Below, in pieces: positions 25,822-34,457 of a stretch of DNA of 64,000 bases. This stretch comes from JAKRSE01 sp943369295 (lineage in GTDB: Bacteria; Armatimonadota; Fimbriimonadia; Fimbriimonadales; Fimbriimonadaceae), in NCBI GenBank assembly GCA_943369295.1, contig CALRMU020000006.1, positions 66,645-130,644 of the forward strand, read 5' to 3'. Positions within the stretch are counted from its first letter, which is position 1. Every line of letters starts with the position of its first letter. Position numbers and translations under genes: made by a program. The notes beneath the pieces are model-generated. The model did no database searches. It saw only the letters and a program-made list of their open reading frames with translations, and had not been told where the DNA came from.

Positions 25822-27201
25822 ATGGCTTCAATTTCTCGCCGAGACATCCTTAAGACGGCGGCTTTGGGTGCAGCCGGCGTGGCTGCCAGCACAGTCGCTG
25901 GCCATTCGACGGAAAGTGAGATGATGGCAGAAGCATTGGCCCCCGCTCAGCAGGGCAAGTCGATGATTGGTGTGGCTTTTGAGCCCCGCGACTTGGTCAA
26001 GGTCGGCTTCATTGGTGTGGGTGGAAGGGGAACCGGTCTTCTTGGCGACCTTCTTAATGTTTCTGGGGTCAGAGTCACGGCTATCTGCGATCTCAATCGT
26101 GAGAGAGTGGTTCGCGCTCAGAAGATGGTGATGAACGCCGGGATGCCCGAACCGACCGGCTACTGGCGAAACGAAAGAGATTTTGAAAACCTCACGGCGA
26201 GAGACGATCTTGACCTTGTGATCATTGCCACTCCTTGGAACTGGCACACACCCATGGCAGTGGACGCCATGAAGAAGGGCAAGCACGTCGGCCTCGAAGT
26301 CCCCAGTGCTCAAACCATGAAAGAGTGCTGGCAGCTGGTTGACACCAGTGAGGCCACCCAGCGCCACTGTATGATGCTGGAGAACTGCAACTACGGCGCC
26401 AACGAAATGCTGGTGTGGAACATGGTTCACAAGGGCATGCTCGGCACCATTACCCATGGTGAGGCAGCCTACATTCACGATCTGCGCAGCCTGCTGATGG
26501 GCGATGGAGGCGAAGGCGTCTGGCGATGGATTCCCCACGTTGAAAGGGACGGCAACTTCTACCCCACCCATGGTCTTGGCCCTGTCGGCTTCTACATGGA
26601 CCTCAACCGAGGAGACAGGTTTGAATCCATGGTTTCCTTCTCTTCTATGGAGGCCGCATTAAGCGAATATGTAGAGAAGAACCCTCCGACGGATGAGAGA
26701 AAGAGGAAGGCCAAGTACAAGGGCGGCGATATGAACTCTTCGGTCATTCGCACCGCCATGGGACGCACAATCCTGCTGCAGCACGACGTTGTGACACCAA
26801 GGCCCTACAGCCGATTGAACCTGGTTCAGGGCACCAAGGGCTGCTTCTCAGACTATCCCGCCCGACTCGCTCTCGATTCAGTCGATGGCGCTCATCGCTG
26901 GCTGAAGCCAGAAGAGTATGAGCCGATTAAGGCCGAGCATCAGCACCCCATCATCAAACAGGTGAACGACGAACTGGGCGATAAGGGAGGCCACGGCGGC
27001 ATGGACCTGGTCATGCTTTACCGGGTCATTCACTGCATGAGAAAGGGTCTGACCCCCGACATTGACGTCTACGATCTCGCGGCTATCGCCGCCCCTGGAC
27101 CGCTCAGCGAGGTTTCGGTCAAGAAGGGCGGTGCTCCCCAGAAATTCCCCGATTTCACTCGCGGACGCTGGAAGGAGAAGCGAGACACCTACCTGCCATG
27201 A
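25822..27201 (+). CDS. Tat-exported Gfo/Idh/MocA-type glycosidase, GH109-like (alpha-N-acetylgalactosaminidase)
   Basis: About 459 residues from the ATG at 25822. The N-terminus has a twin-arginine signal (ISRRDILKTAALGAAGVAAS). An NAD-binding Rossmann domain follows (VGFIGVGGRGTGLLGDLL, with ICDLNRERV), then the family signature ENCNYGANEMLVWNMVHKG and the segments GEAAYIHDLR and FYPTHGLGPV. These match GH109 enzymes, which use tightly bound NAD+ to split alpha-GalNAc by an oxidation-elimination route. Other Gfo/Idh/MocA oxidoreductases share the fold, so sugar specificity is not certain. The next gene overlaps by 4 bases (ATGA). Confidence 0.85.
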   Translation: MASISRRDILKTAALGAAGVAASTVAGHSTESEMMAEALAPAQQGKSMIGVAFEPRDLVKVGFIGVGGRGTGLLGDLLNVSGVRVTAICDLNRERVVRAQKMVMNAGMPEPTGYWRNERDFENLTARDDLDLVIIATPWNWHTPMAVDAMKKGKHVGLEVPSAQTMKECWQLVDTSEATQRHCMMLENCNYGANEMLVWNMVHKGMLGTITHGEAAYIHDLRSLLMGDGGEGVWRWIPHVERDGNFYPTHGLGPVGFYMDLNRGDRFESMVSFSSMEAALSEYVEKNPPTDERKRKAKYKGGDMNSSVIRTAMGRTILLQHDVVTPRPYSRLNLVQGTKGCFSDYPARLALDSVDGAHRWLKPEEYEPIKAEHQHPIIKQVNDELGDKGGHGGMDLVMLYRVIHCMRKGLTPDIDVYDLAAIAAPGPLSEVSVKKGGAPQKFPDFTRGRWKEKRDTYLP

Positions 27202-27659
27202 TCTTCACCTCGGCCCGAGAGCTGGCGGCCTCGATTCAGGCATCACTTCCTTTGACGGATGCAATGCCGAGCCTGCTTGCTCCCGGGCCAGTGAGCCATG
27301 CTCACATGGCCGATAAGGTCTTGACGGCTGAAGTGCATCCAGCCTTCAAGGCTGGCCTGCTGATCTACCTGGATGAGCTTGAACTGAGCCACGAGATCAG
27401 CCAAAATTTGGAGACTCCTTTAGGAGCTTGGTGGCACGCCATCATGCATCGCCGAGAAGGCGACTATTGGAACAGCCAATATTGGCTTGATCGGGCCTGT
27501 GGACATCCCTTTTTCGAAAACTGTCCGATCAACCCTCGCGAGCTGGTCAGTTTATGCGACAAGGATCTGAGGCGAAACCAGATTGAGCTGGTTGAAATGC
27601 AGCGCACAGAGTGGCAGTCTTTGATGCACTGGATGCTTGAACACGAAGACCGGCTTTAG
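27198..27659 (+). CDS. Unknown protein coupled to the GH109-like gene
   Basis: 153 residues, no signal peptide, no membrane helix. Mostly helical with a striking segment GAWWHAIMHRREGDYWNSQYWLDRACGHPF read in two parts (residues about 75-105), rich in Trp, His and Tyr. No family assigned. The ATG overlaps the TGA of the GH109-like gene, so the two are translated together, and a cytosolic partner or sugar-handling role is possible. Confidence 0.65.
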   Translation: MIFTSARELAASIQASLPLTDAMPSLLAPGPVSHAHMADKVLTAEVHPAFKAGLLIYLDELELSHEISQNLETPLGAWWHAIMHRREGDYWNSQYWLDRACGHPFFENCPINPRELVSLCDKDLRRNQIELVEMQRTEWQSLMHWMLEHEDRL

Positions 27660-27689
27660 CCTGATTAGGCTCAGCCGGTCTCTGTGTTC
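27639..27689. terminator. Long composite hairpin between convergent genes
   Basis: Nested perfect arms: GAACAC/GTGTTC, then GACCGGCT/AGCCGGTC (read on the minus strand), then AGCCT/AGGCT around AATC. It spans the stop of the gene 27198-27659 and ends 5 bases before the topA stop. There is no long T-run, but its strength and place suggest termination or 3' protection for both mRNAs. Confidence 0.65.
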
Positions 27690-27693
27690 GAGG

Positions 27694-30450
27694 CTATTCT
27701 GCCTTCTTCTTAGGAGCCGCTTTTTTGGCGGTCGACTTCTTGGCCGTTGATTTTTTCGCCGCTGTCTTCTTGGCTGGTGCCTTCTTGGCGGCCGGCTTAT
27801 CAGCAGACTTTGCTGCTGATAATGTGCGGCTGGTCGAAGCACCTCGACGACCCTTCTTCTTGGCGGGAGGTCCAGCTGCCTTTTTGGCTTCGATCAGGGC
27901 TTGAGCCTGCTCAAGAGTGATCTCAGCCGGCTCGACATTCTTAGGCAGGGTCGCGTTGAACTCCCCGTCAGTAACGTAAGGACCGTAGCGGCCAGAAAGC
28001 ACCTTCAGCTCTCCTCCTCCTTCCAGGGCGAGGACCTTGAGTGGCTCTCTTGGAGCGGCGGCGGCTCTTTGGAATCTGTTCTTGCCGCCGTTGGCAAGAG
28101 CTTCCAAAGCCTGTTCCTGGGTCAGGGATGCGGCTGCCTGCCAGTCACCGACATTGGCCTTCTTCTCACCCGAGGTCAGGTAGGCGCCGTAGCGTCCGAC
28201 AGCGAGATTGATCGGCTCGTTGGTTTCTGGGTCAGAACCGATGATCATGGGGAAGCTGAAAAGCACCCCAAGCTGATCGTCAGTCAAGGCTCCAGGATCA
28301 GTTCCAGGCGGAACGGTCACCCTCTTGGGGGCGGCTCCCTCTTCCTTCTCCTCTTCCGTCAGATCCTGCTCAAGGTAGTCGCCAAACCTGCCTTTCTTCA
28401 GGAAGATTTTGCGGCCAGAATTCGGCTCCATGCCGATGGCTTCTGGCCCCTTGGCTGAGCGGTCAAGAAGCTCGGTCGCCATATCGGGGGTCAAATCAGC
28501 CGGAGGCAGTCCGTCGGGCACGTTGGCTGTGTTGCCCTTGCCGCCTTCTCCTCGCTGAAGGAAGGGGCCGGTGCGGCCGATTCGGACGACCACATCTTCA
28601 GCGACTCGAAGGTGAGGGTAAGGAATATCCTTGCCCTTGGTCTCGACTTGGGCCTCAAGGCCATCGGCTCCTTCGTAAAACTCGCGAAGGGTCTGAGTGG
28701 GGGGACGGCTGCCCTGAGAAACTTCGTCCAGTTCCTCCTCCATCCTGGCGGTGAAGTGGGTGTCAACAAGTTCAAAGAAGTGGTCTTCGAGCAGGCTGGT
28801 GACAGCCATAGCCGTGAAGGTGGGGACGAGCTCTTTGCCCTTCTTGAAAACATAGCCGCGGTCTTCAATCGTGCCGATGATCGTGGCGTAGGTTGAGGGA
28901 CGGCCGACTCCTTCCTTCTCAAGAATATCCAGCAGGCTGGCTTCAGTGAATCGGGCCGGAGGGCGTGTCGCGTGCCTTTCTGCCGTGACATCCTTCGCTT
29001 CGACCACTTCGTTCAGGGTCACCTTGGGTAGGATCTTTTCTCTGTCGCCGAGTTCGGCTTCGGGGTCATCCATGCCTTCGACATAGACTCGCAGGAATCC
29101 AGGGAAGACGATTCGCTTGCCCGATGCGCCAAAGGTGAAATCCTTGCTGGCGTGAGCCACCGTGACCTCAACCTTGGTTCTTTCAACCTCGGCTGGCTTC
29201 ATCTGGCAGGCCAGAGTTCTCTTCCAGATTAGGTCGTAAAGCTTGTACTGTTCCGATGTCAGCAGCCTCTGGATTTCAGAAGGCTTGCGATCCATCTTGG
29301 TGGGTCGAATCGCTTCGTGCGCTTCTTGAGCGTTCTTCGATTTCGACTTGTAGCGCACCGGCTGAGCAGGCAGATACTCGGGGCCGTAGAGGGTAGAAAT
29401 CGCGCTTCTTGCTTCCTTCAAGGCCGATTCAGCCAAAGAAAGTGAGTCGGTTCTCATGTAGGTGATAAGACCAACTCGCTCGCCTCCGCCCAGGTCAATG
29501 CCTTCGTAAAGCTCTTGGGCGATCTGCATGGTGCGTCGGGCGGTGAATCCGAGTTTTCGGTTCGCCTCCTGCTGCAGGGTCGAGGTCATGAAGGGGACGG
29601 GAGGATTCTCGCGGCCAGGGGTGGCTTCGTTGAGAGTCACTGTCCAGGGTTTCGCTTCGGCCAAAGCCTCACGCAGATCCTGAGCTTCGTCCTGGTTCAG
29701 CCAGTAGTGATCTTTGTTCTGGAATTCGCCCTGAAGGTTGAAGCTGCCGCCATCGGCTAGGCGTCGGCCGGCGATCTTCTGCAGCTTGGCTTTGAATCCA
29801 CCTGCCTTTGCCTTGATTTCCGCCTCAAGATCCCAGTAGGTGGCTTCTTTGAAGGCTATTCGCTCTCTTTCGCGGAGAACGACAAGGCGGACGGCAACGC
29901 TCTGCACGCGGCCTGCACTCAGTCGGGGAGCCACCTTTCGCCAGAGCAGGGGGGAGAGGGTGTAGCCGTAAAGCCGGTCGAGAATTCGGCGCGTTTCCTG
30001 AGCTTTGACGAGGTGGATATCCAGAGCTCTCGGGGTCAGGATTGCGGCGTTGATGGCTTCTGGCGTGACTTCGTGAAAGACGATTCGCTCAATCTTCGCT
30101 GCCTTCTTTGGATTAATCACCTGAAGGACGTGCCAAGAAATCGATTCTCCTTCTCTGTCTTCGTCTGTTGCGAGCAGGATGTGATCAGCAGATTTTGCCG
30201 CAGTGCGAAGAGTGCTTACCTGCTTCTGCTTGCTGCCAGGAACAACGTAAATGGGTTCGTAGTCTTTGGCGACATTGACTCCAAGGCGAGCCCATTTTTC
30301 TTTCTTGAACTCTGCCGGAATCTCATCGCTGCCTTCAGGGAGATCCCTGACGTGGCCATAACTAGCGTGGACCTCGTACTCTGAGCCCAGGATGCGGCTG
30401 ATAGTGCGGGCTTTGTTGGGGGATTCGACGATGACGAGGGTCTTTGCCAT
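27694..30450 (-). CDS. topA: DNA topoisomerase I with H1-like lysine/alanine tail
   Basis: 918 residues. Type IA topoisomerase that relaxes negative supercoils. Toprim domain at the N-terminus (VIVESPNKARTI; DEDREGE at 96-102), catalytic Tyr331 in the segment GLITYMRTDS, and the SAGRVQSVAVRL segment at about 178-189. The C-terminal part has several topo_C-type repeats (GRFGDYLEQ, GRYGAYLTS, GRYGPYVTD) instead of the four-cysteine zinc fingers of E. coli TopA. The last 50 residues are a Lys/Ala/Pro repeat (AAKKSTAKKSTAKKAAPKKK), as in histone H1-like proteins and actinobacterial TopA, which raises DNA affinity and processivity. Confidence 0.96.
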   Translation of the reverse strand: MAKTLVIVESPNKARTISRILGSEYEVHASYGHVRDLPEGSDEIPAEFKKEKWARLGVNVAKDYEPIYVVPGSKQKQVSTLRTAAKSADHILLATDEDREGESISWHVLQVINPKKAAKIERIVFHEVTPEAINAAILTPRALDIHLVKAQETRRILDRLYGYTLSPLLWRKVAPRLSAGRVQSVAVRLVVLRERERIAFKEATYWDLEAEIKAKAGGFKAKLQKIAGRRLADGGSFNLQGEFQNKDHYWLNQDEAQDLREALAEAKPWTVTLNEATPGRENPPVPFMTSTLQQEANRKLGFTARRTMQIAQELYEGIDLGGGERVGLITYMRTDSLSLAESALKEARSAISTLYGPEYLPAQPVRYKSKSKNAQEAHEAIRPTKMDRKPSEIQRLLTSEQYKLYDLIWKRTLACQMKPAEVERTKVEVTVAHASKDFTFGASGKRIVFPGFLRVYVEGMDDPEAELGDREKILPKVTLNEVVEAKDVTAERHATRPPARFTEASLLDILEKEGVGRPSTYATIIGTIEDRGYVFKKGKELVPTFTAMAVTSLLEDHFFELVDTHFTARMEEELDEVSQGSRPPTQTLREFYEGADGLEAQVETKGKDIPYPHLRVAEDVVVRIGRTGPFLQRGEGGKGNTANVPDGLPPADLTPDMATELLDRSAKGPEAIGMEPNSGRKIFLKKGRFGDYLEQDLTEEEKEEGAAPKRVTVPPGTDPGALTDDQLGVLFSFPMIIGSDPETNEPINLAVGRYGAYLTSGEKKANVGDWQAAASLTQEQALEALANGGKNRFQRAAAAPREPLKVLALEGGGELKVLSGRYGPYVTDGEFNATLPKNVEPAEITLEQAQALIEAKKAAGPPAKKKGRRGASTSRTLSAAKSADKPAAKKAPAKKTAAKKSTAKKSTAKKAAPKKKAE

Positions 30451-30587
30451 GGGGGCTCAGGGCCGGGATTTAACCCATGAATTGGGTCGAGTCTGAGTTA
30501 AGTCCTGATGCTTGGGACTCTTGGCGGGCCTATAAACGTTTGATTTGGAGGGAATGCCCAGAGTTCCCATACAATATCGAGATAGCC

Positions 30588-31979
30588 ATGACCTCTACGC
30601 CCCTGCTGCTTTTGGCTTTGGCCACACCTCAAACTGCGCCCGTCGCGGCTCCAATTCCGACCGAAAACTGGGTCGGGCTCTACATTCAGGGCAATAAAAT
30701 TGGCCACACCCTGACCAGGGAGTGGAGTGAGGCGAATGGCACGCGAACCGAAAGCAAGACTGTGATCAGTGCGGCGATGCTCGGCGCTGGTCTGCAGATG
30801 ACCATCGATTCCGAATCGACCAGCACGAAGGAAGGCAAGCCCAAGACCCTGAAGTTCATCATGAACTCCGGCGGACGCACCCTCAAAGTGACGGCTGAGT
30901 TTCTGCCTGGCAAGATCAACGCGGTCAGCGAAAGCGAAGGACAGATTCAAAAGCAGGTCCTGACAATCCCGGCTGGCATGGAAGTGGTGGAAGATCCCGC
31001 CAACGAAGCCATCAAAAGGGCAAGGCAGGGCAAGCCGGCTGGCAAGTTTCTTGTGTTCGACCCCAACTCGCTGTCTCTGCCCGAAGTGACCGTGACCGAC
31101 ATGGGTCAGGCGACGAGAACAGTCAAAGGCAAGCCAGTCAAGGGCCGACGCCTTATGGTGAATGACCCTCGCGCCCCCCTGGACATCCTCCTGAACGATT
31201 CTGGCAGCCTTATCCACGCTCAGGGCCCCATGGGGATGGAGATGATCCCAGAATCGATGGAAGAGGCTTTGACGATTCCTACAGGCGGATCGGACATCGC
31301 TCTCGTTTCCTCGATTCGACCGGACAAGCCCCTGCCTTTGGGCGCGGCGAAGATGACCCTCAAGTTTTCTGGCCGAGACCTTGGCCATCTGCCCAGCGAT
31401 TCTCGCCAGCAGATTAAGGCTCAAGGGCTAGATTGGATGGTCACTTTGAATAAAGAGCCCCAGAGCCGACCATCCGGCAGGATTGGCGACGTCAAGGGAC
31501 ATGAAGAGTGGCTGAAGCCCGACCTTAGGATTCCCAGCGATCAGCCAGTTTTTGCCCAAACAGCAAAAAAAGTGATCGGAAACGAAACCCAAGTGCTGGC
31601 CGCGGCGGAAAAGCTTAGACAGTGGGTCTATTCTGAAGTTGGAGTCAATGCCGGAATCGGCGTGATGAGAGATGCGGCCGAGATCCTGAAAACCAAAGAG
31701 GGTGTCTGCCGAGATCACGCAGTATTGATGGCGGCTCTGCTTCGATCAGCGGGAATACCTTCCAAGCTGGTCAGCGGAATGGTCTACCAGGATGGAGCCT
31801 TTTACTATCATGCCTGGGTTGAAGTTTGGTCTGGAAAAGAATGGGTCGGGATCGATTCGACCCGTCCATCCCCACGCCTTACTCTCGGTCATGTCAAGAT
31901 TGCAGAGGGCAGCGTAGCCCAAGCCTTCGTCAGTTTTCTTCTGGATGGAGCAAAGATAAGCCTTGTTGGGGAACGCTGA
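30588..31979 (+). CDS. Exported transglutaminase-like (papain-fold) protein
   Basis: About 463 residues from the ATG at 30588, where a short signal peptide begins (MTSTPLLLLALATPQTAPVAA). The first 320 residues are a beta-rich domain. The C-terminal part (about 350-460) is a transglutaminase core: KEGVCRDHAVLMAALLRSAGIPSK holds the catalytic Cys, and YHAWVEVW and WVGIDSTRP hold the His and Asp. Such bacterial enzymes are mostly peptidases or amide hydrolases of the periplasm, not crosslinkers. A TACAAT box lies 12 nt before the ATG. The next gene overlaps by 17 bases. Confidence 0.85.
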   Translation: MTSTPLLLLALATPQTAPVAAPIPTENWVGLYIQGNKIGHTLTREWSEANGTRTESKTVISAAMLGAGLQMTIDSESTSTKEGKPKTLKFIMNSGGRTLKVTAEFLPGKINAVSESEGQIQKQVLTIPAGMEVVEDPANEAIKRARQGKPAGKFLVFDPNSLSLPEVTVTDMGQATRTVKGKPVKGRRLMVNDPRAPLDILLNDSGSLIHAQGPMGMEMIPESMEEALTIPTGGSDIALVSSIRPDKPLPLGAAKMTLKFSGRDLGHLPSDSRQQIKAQGLDWMVTLNKEPQSRPSGRIGDVKGHEEWLKPDLRIPSDQPVFAQTAKKVIGNETQVLAAAEKLRQWVYSEVGVNAGIGVMRDAAEILKTKEGVCRDHAVLMAALLRSAGIPSKLVSGMVYQDGAFYYHAWVEVWSGKEWVGIDSTRPSPRLTLGHVKIAEGSVAQAFVSFLLDGAKISLVGER

Positions 31980-33201
31980 AGAACAGCCCGATCTGGTCGT
32001 GGAGCCAGGTGGAGCTGATAACGGTAAGGGATCAAGCGGCAAGGGCAAACGCCCTCGCCGCCCGATTCCTGTAGGCACAGTCATCGTTGGTGTCTGTGGA
32101 ATTGTTGGCGCTGCCTGCGGCGCTGTTTTTCTCCCCTATTTCATGGAGTCGATCTCGAAGGGGATCGCCGAGCTGATTACAAATACCGGAATAAGGACAG
32201 CCACCCCCTACAACTACACAAACTTCTTTTTTGTGTACTTTATGATGGGTCTTTTTGGACTCATCGTTGGTGGCGGCTTAGGAGCCTTTGCCGTCAGGGT
32301 TGTGACCAAGTCGGTAGCCAAGTGGGAAAAGCTTGAAACCGGCGACAAGGTTGATGTCTTTCTCGGTGTGTTTGCCGGCATCATTCTTTCCTTCCCCTTC
32401 TATGTTCTTTTTCAAGGGCTGGGGCAGGTTATCACCCCCTTCATCACCATTTTTCTCTCCCTCGGCTTGGCTTCAGTTTCGGTTTATGTGCTGAAGGCGG
32501 TTCGAGATGTTCTGCCCTGGCACTCTGGCAAGGCAGGAACAGCCGTTCGGCGGTCTGGAATCAAGATTCTTGACACCAACGTTCTGATCGATGGAAGGCT
32601 TTACGATATTGTCAAGGCTGGCTTCCTGGAAGGTGAACTTTACGTCCCCCAGTTTGTGCTGCTTGAGCTGCAGACCATCGCGGATGCCTCAGACGTTCTT
32701 CGTCGGCAGAGAGGCCGCAGAGGTCTAGAAGTGCTTAAGCGCCTTCAGTCTGACTACAAGGTCACGGTTGGAGATCATGACAAGCACGCCCCTGATGATA
32801 GGGAACCGGTTGATTCTCGCCTCGTCAGGATTGCCAAGGCTCTTGGCGCCGATTTGGTCAGCAACGACTTTAACCTCAACCGAGTCGCCCGAATTCAAGA
32901 AGTTTCGGTGCTCAGCATCAACGATCTTGCCATCGCCTTGAGGCCAACGGTTCTCCCTGGCGAAACCATGATGCTGCCCCTCATCAGAGAAGGCAGCCAG
33001 TATGGCCAGGCAGTCGGCTACCTAGATGACGGCACGATGGTTGTTGTCGAAGGAGGAAGGCAGGCGCTGGGCGAAACTGTTGAAGTTTCCGTCAGCCAGG
33101 TTATTCAAACCGAAAGGGGCAAGATGATTTTTGCCACCTACGACGAAAACGAGAACGGTCCTCCCACAAGCAATGGCGGAAACAAGCGGCGCGGACGCTG
33201 A
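31963..33201 (+). CDS. PIN/TRAM domain membrane protein (YacL-type)
   Basis: 412 residues from a TTG start within the transglutaminase 3' end. Four membrane helices in the first 190 residues are followed by a PIN ribonuclease domain (KILDTNVLIDGRLYDI, FVLLELQ, DSRLVRIAKALGADLVSNDFNLNRVA) and a TRAM RNA-binding domain (VLPGETMMLPLIREG). This order is that of YacL proteins, a chromosomal housekeeping family and not a toxin. Its gene directly precedes ispDF, as yacL does in many bacteria. Confidence 0.93.
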   Translation: MLGNAEEQPDLVVEPGGADNGKGSSGKGKRPRRPIPVGTVIVGVCGIVGAACGAVFLPYFMESISKGIAELITNTGIRTATPYNYTNFFFVYFMMGLFGLIVGGGLGAFAVRVVTKSVAKWEKLETGDKVDVFLGVFAGIILSFPFYVLFQGLGQVITPFITIFLSLGLASVSVYVLKAVRDVLPWHSGKAGTAVRRSGIKILDTNVLIDGRLYDIVKAGFLEGELYVPQFVLLELQTIADASDVLRRQRGRRGLEVLKRLQSDYKVTVGDHDKHAPDDREPVDSRLVRIAKALGADLVSNDFNLNRVARIQEVSVLSINDLAIALRPTVLPGETMMLPLIREGSQYGQAVGYLDDGTMVVVEGGRQALGETVEVSVSQVIQTERGKMIFATYDENENGPPTSNGGNKRRGR

Positions 33202-33206
33202 AGGCT

Positions 33207-34319
33207 ATGGTCTCGGCTCTCCTTCTGGCGGCTGGCTCATCTTCTCGCTACGGACAAAACAAGCTTGATGAGGTTCTGCCCGACGGCAGAACTGTCTGGC
33301 GGACTTCTTACGATCTTTTGGCCAAGCACCCTCTCCTTCGAGAGGTGATTGTTGTTGCCAGTCCTGAAATGCTTTCTGAGATAGCCTCAAAGCTGCCCTT
33401 GACTAGGGTCGTGCCTGGCGGCCAATCACGGCAGGAAAGCTGCCGATCTGGCTTTATGGCCCTTGATGACGAAGCAGAGATTCTGCTGGTTCATGATGCG
33501 GCGCGACCTTTTGCCACACCAGAACTCGTCACTGCGGTCATCGAAGCAGCCCGGGAGCACGGGGCGGCTTATCCCGGCCTCAAAGTTGTCGATACGATCC
33601 GCGAGGTTGGCGGCGAGCAGTCCCGCACCTTGAACAGAGCGGCTCTTAGAAGCGTGCAGACCCCTCAGGCCGGACGAGTCGAACTCTTTCGGCAGGCTTT
33701 TTCTGAAGTGAGGGATGAACTGACTGACGACATGGCTCTTTTGGAGCAGATTGGAGTCAACCCCTGCTGCGTGCCCGGTGAGCCAAACAATATTAAGGTC
33801 ACCTACCCTAGCGATTTACAGAATCTGAGGCCAGAAAGCATGGAGATTAGAACCGGGTTTGGCTACGATATTCATCGTTTTTCCGATGATCCTGAACGGC
33901 CTTTGATGCTGGGAGGCGTAGCTTTTCCTGGACCCGGCCTGGAAGGACACTCTGATGCCGACGTGCTTCTGCACGCCATCACCGATGCCGTTTTGGGCGC
34001 GGCGGCAATGGATGACATCGGAGTTCATTTTCCTAACACCGATCCTGAATGGAAGAATGCCGACTCCTTGAGGTTTTTGGCAAGAGCTGTCGAGCTTGTT
34101 TCAGCAGAAGGGTGGAAGATTCAGCACATTGATGCCACGATCCTGGCCGAGAAGCCAAAGGTGATGCCTCGCCGGATCGAGATTAGAACCTCGATTGCCA
34201 ATGCCTGCGGGCTTCAGCTAGATCAGGTGAGCCTCAAGGCCACCACGCATGAAGGTTTGGGCTCAATCGGGCGAGCAGAAGGCATTGTCGCTCAGGCCGT
34301 GGCGACACTGCGTCGTTAA
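33207..34319 (+). CDS. ispDF: Bifunctional IspD/IspF (MEP isoprenoid pathway)
   Basis: 370 residues. Residues 1-210 are IspD (LLAAGSSSRYGQNK nucleotide loop, VHDAARPF, QTPQ), which joins CTP and methylerythritol 4-phosphate. Residues of about 212-370 are IspF (MEIRTGFGYDIHRF with the zinc ligands Asp and His, GHSDADVLLHAITDA, DIGVHFPNTD), which forms the cyclic 2,4-diphosphate. IspE, the enzyme that acts between them, is not fused or present here. The fusion is known from alpha- and epsilonproteobacteria and some other groups. It starts 5 bases after the yacL-type gene. Confidence 0.96.
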   Translation: MVSALLLAAGSSSRYGQNKLDEVLPDGRTVWRTSYDLLAKHPLLREVIVVASPEMLSEIASKLPLTRVVPGGQSRQESCRSGFMALDDEAEILLVHDAARPFATPELVTAVIEAAREHGAAYPGLKVVDTIREVGGEQSRTLNRAALRSVQTPQAGRVELFRQAFSEVRDELTDDMALLEQIGVNPCCVPGEPNNIKVTYPSDLQNLRPESMEIRTGFGYDIHRFSDDPERPLMLGGVAFPGPGLEGHSDADVLLHAITDAVLGAAAMDDIGVHFPNTDPEWKNADSLRFLARAVELVSAEGWKIQHIDATILAEKPKVMPRRIEIRTSIANACGLQLDQVSLKATTHEGLGSIGRAEGIVAQAVATLRR

Positions 34320-34457
34320 GTCCGCATCAGATGGGGGCTTGATTCCGGCATGAGAAGTCAGAAGATCAAGCTTGAAAGCTTAAACTTGTGCCATCATGCC
34401 CTCCGAATCCGTCTCTACTGCACCGGATAGCGGCTTGCGACGTTTGAAATACAAGGC

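Noticed and set aside
31963..33201. PIN domain as a second toxin-antitoxin locus
   Set aside because: Membrane helices plus TRAM domain and position before ispDF identify it as YacL-type housekeeping protein; no antitoxin gene.
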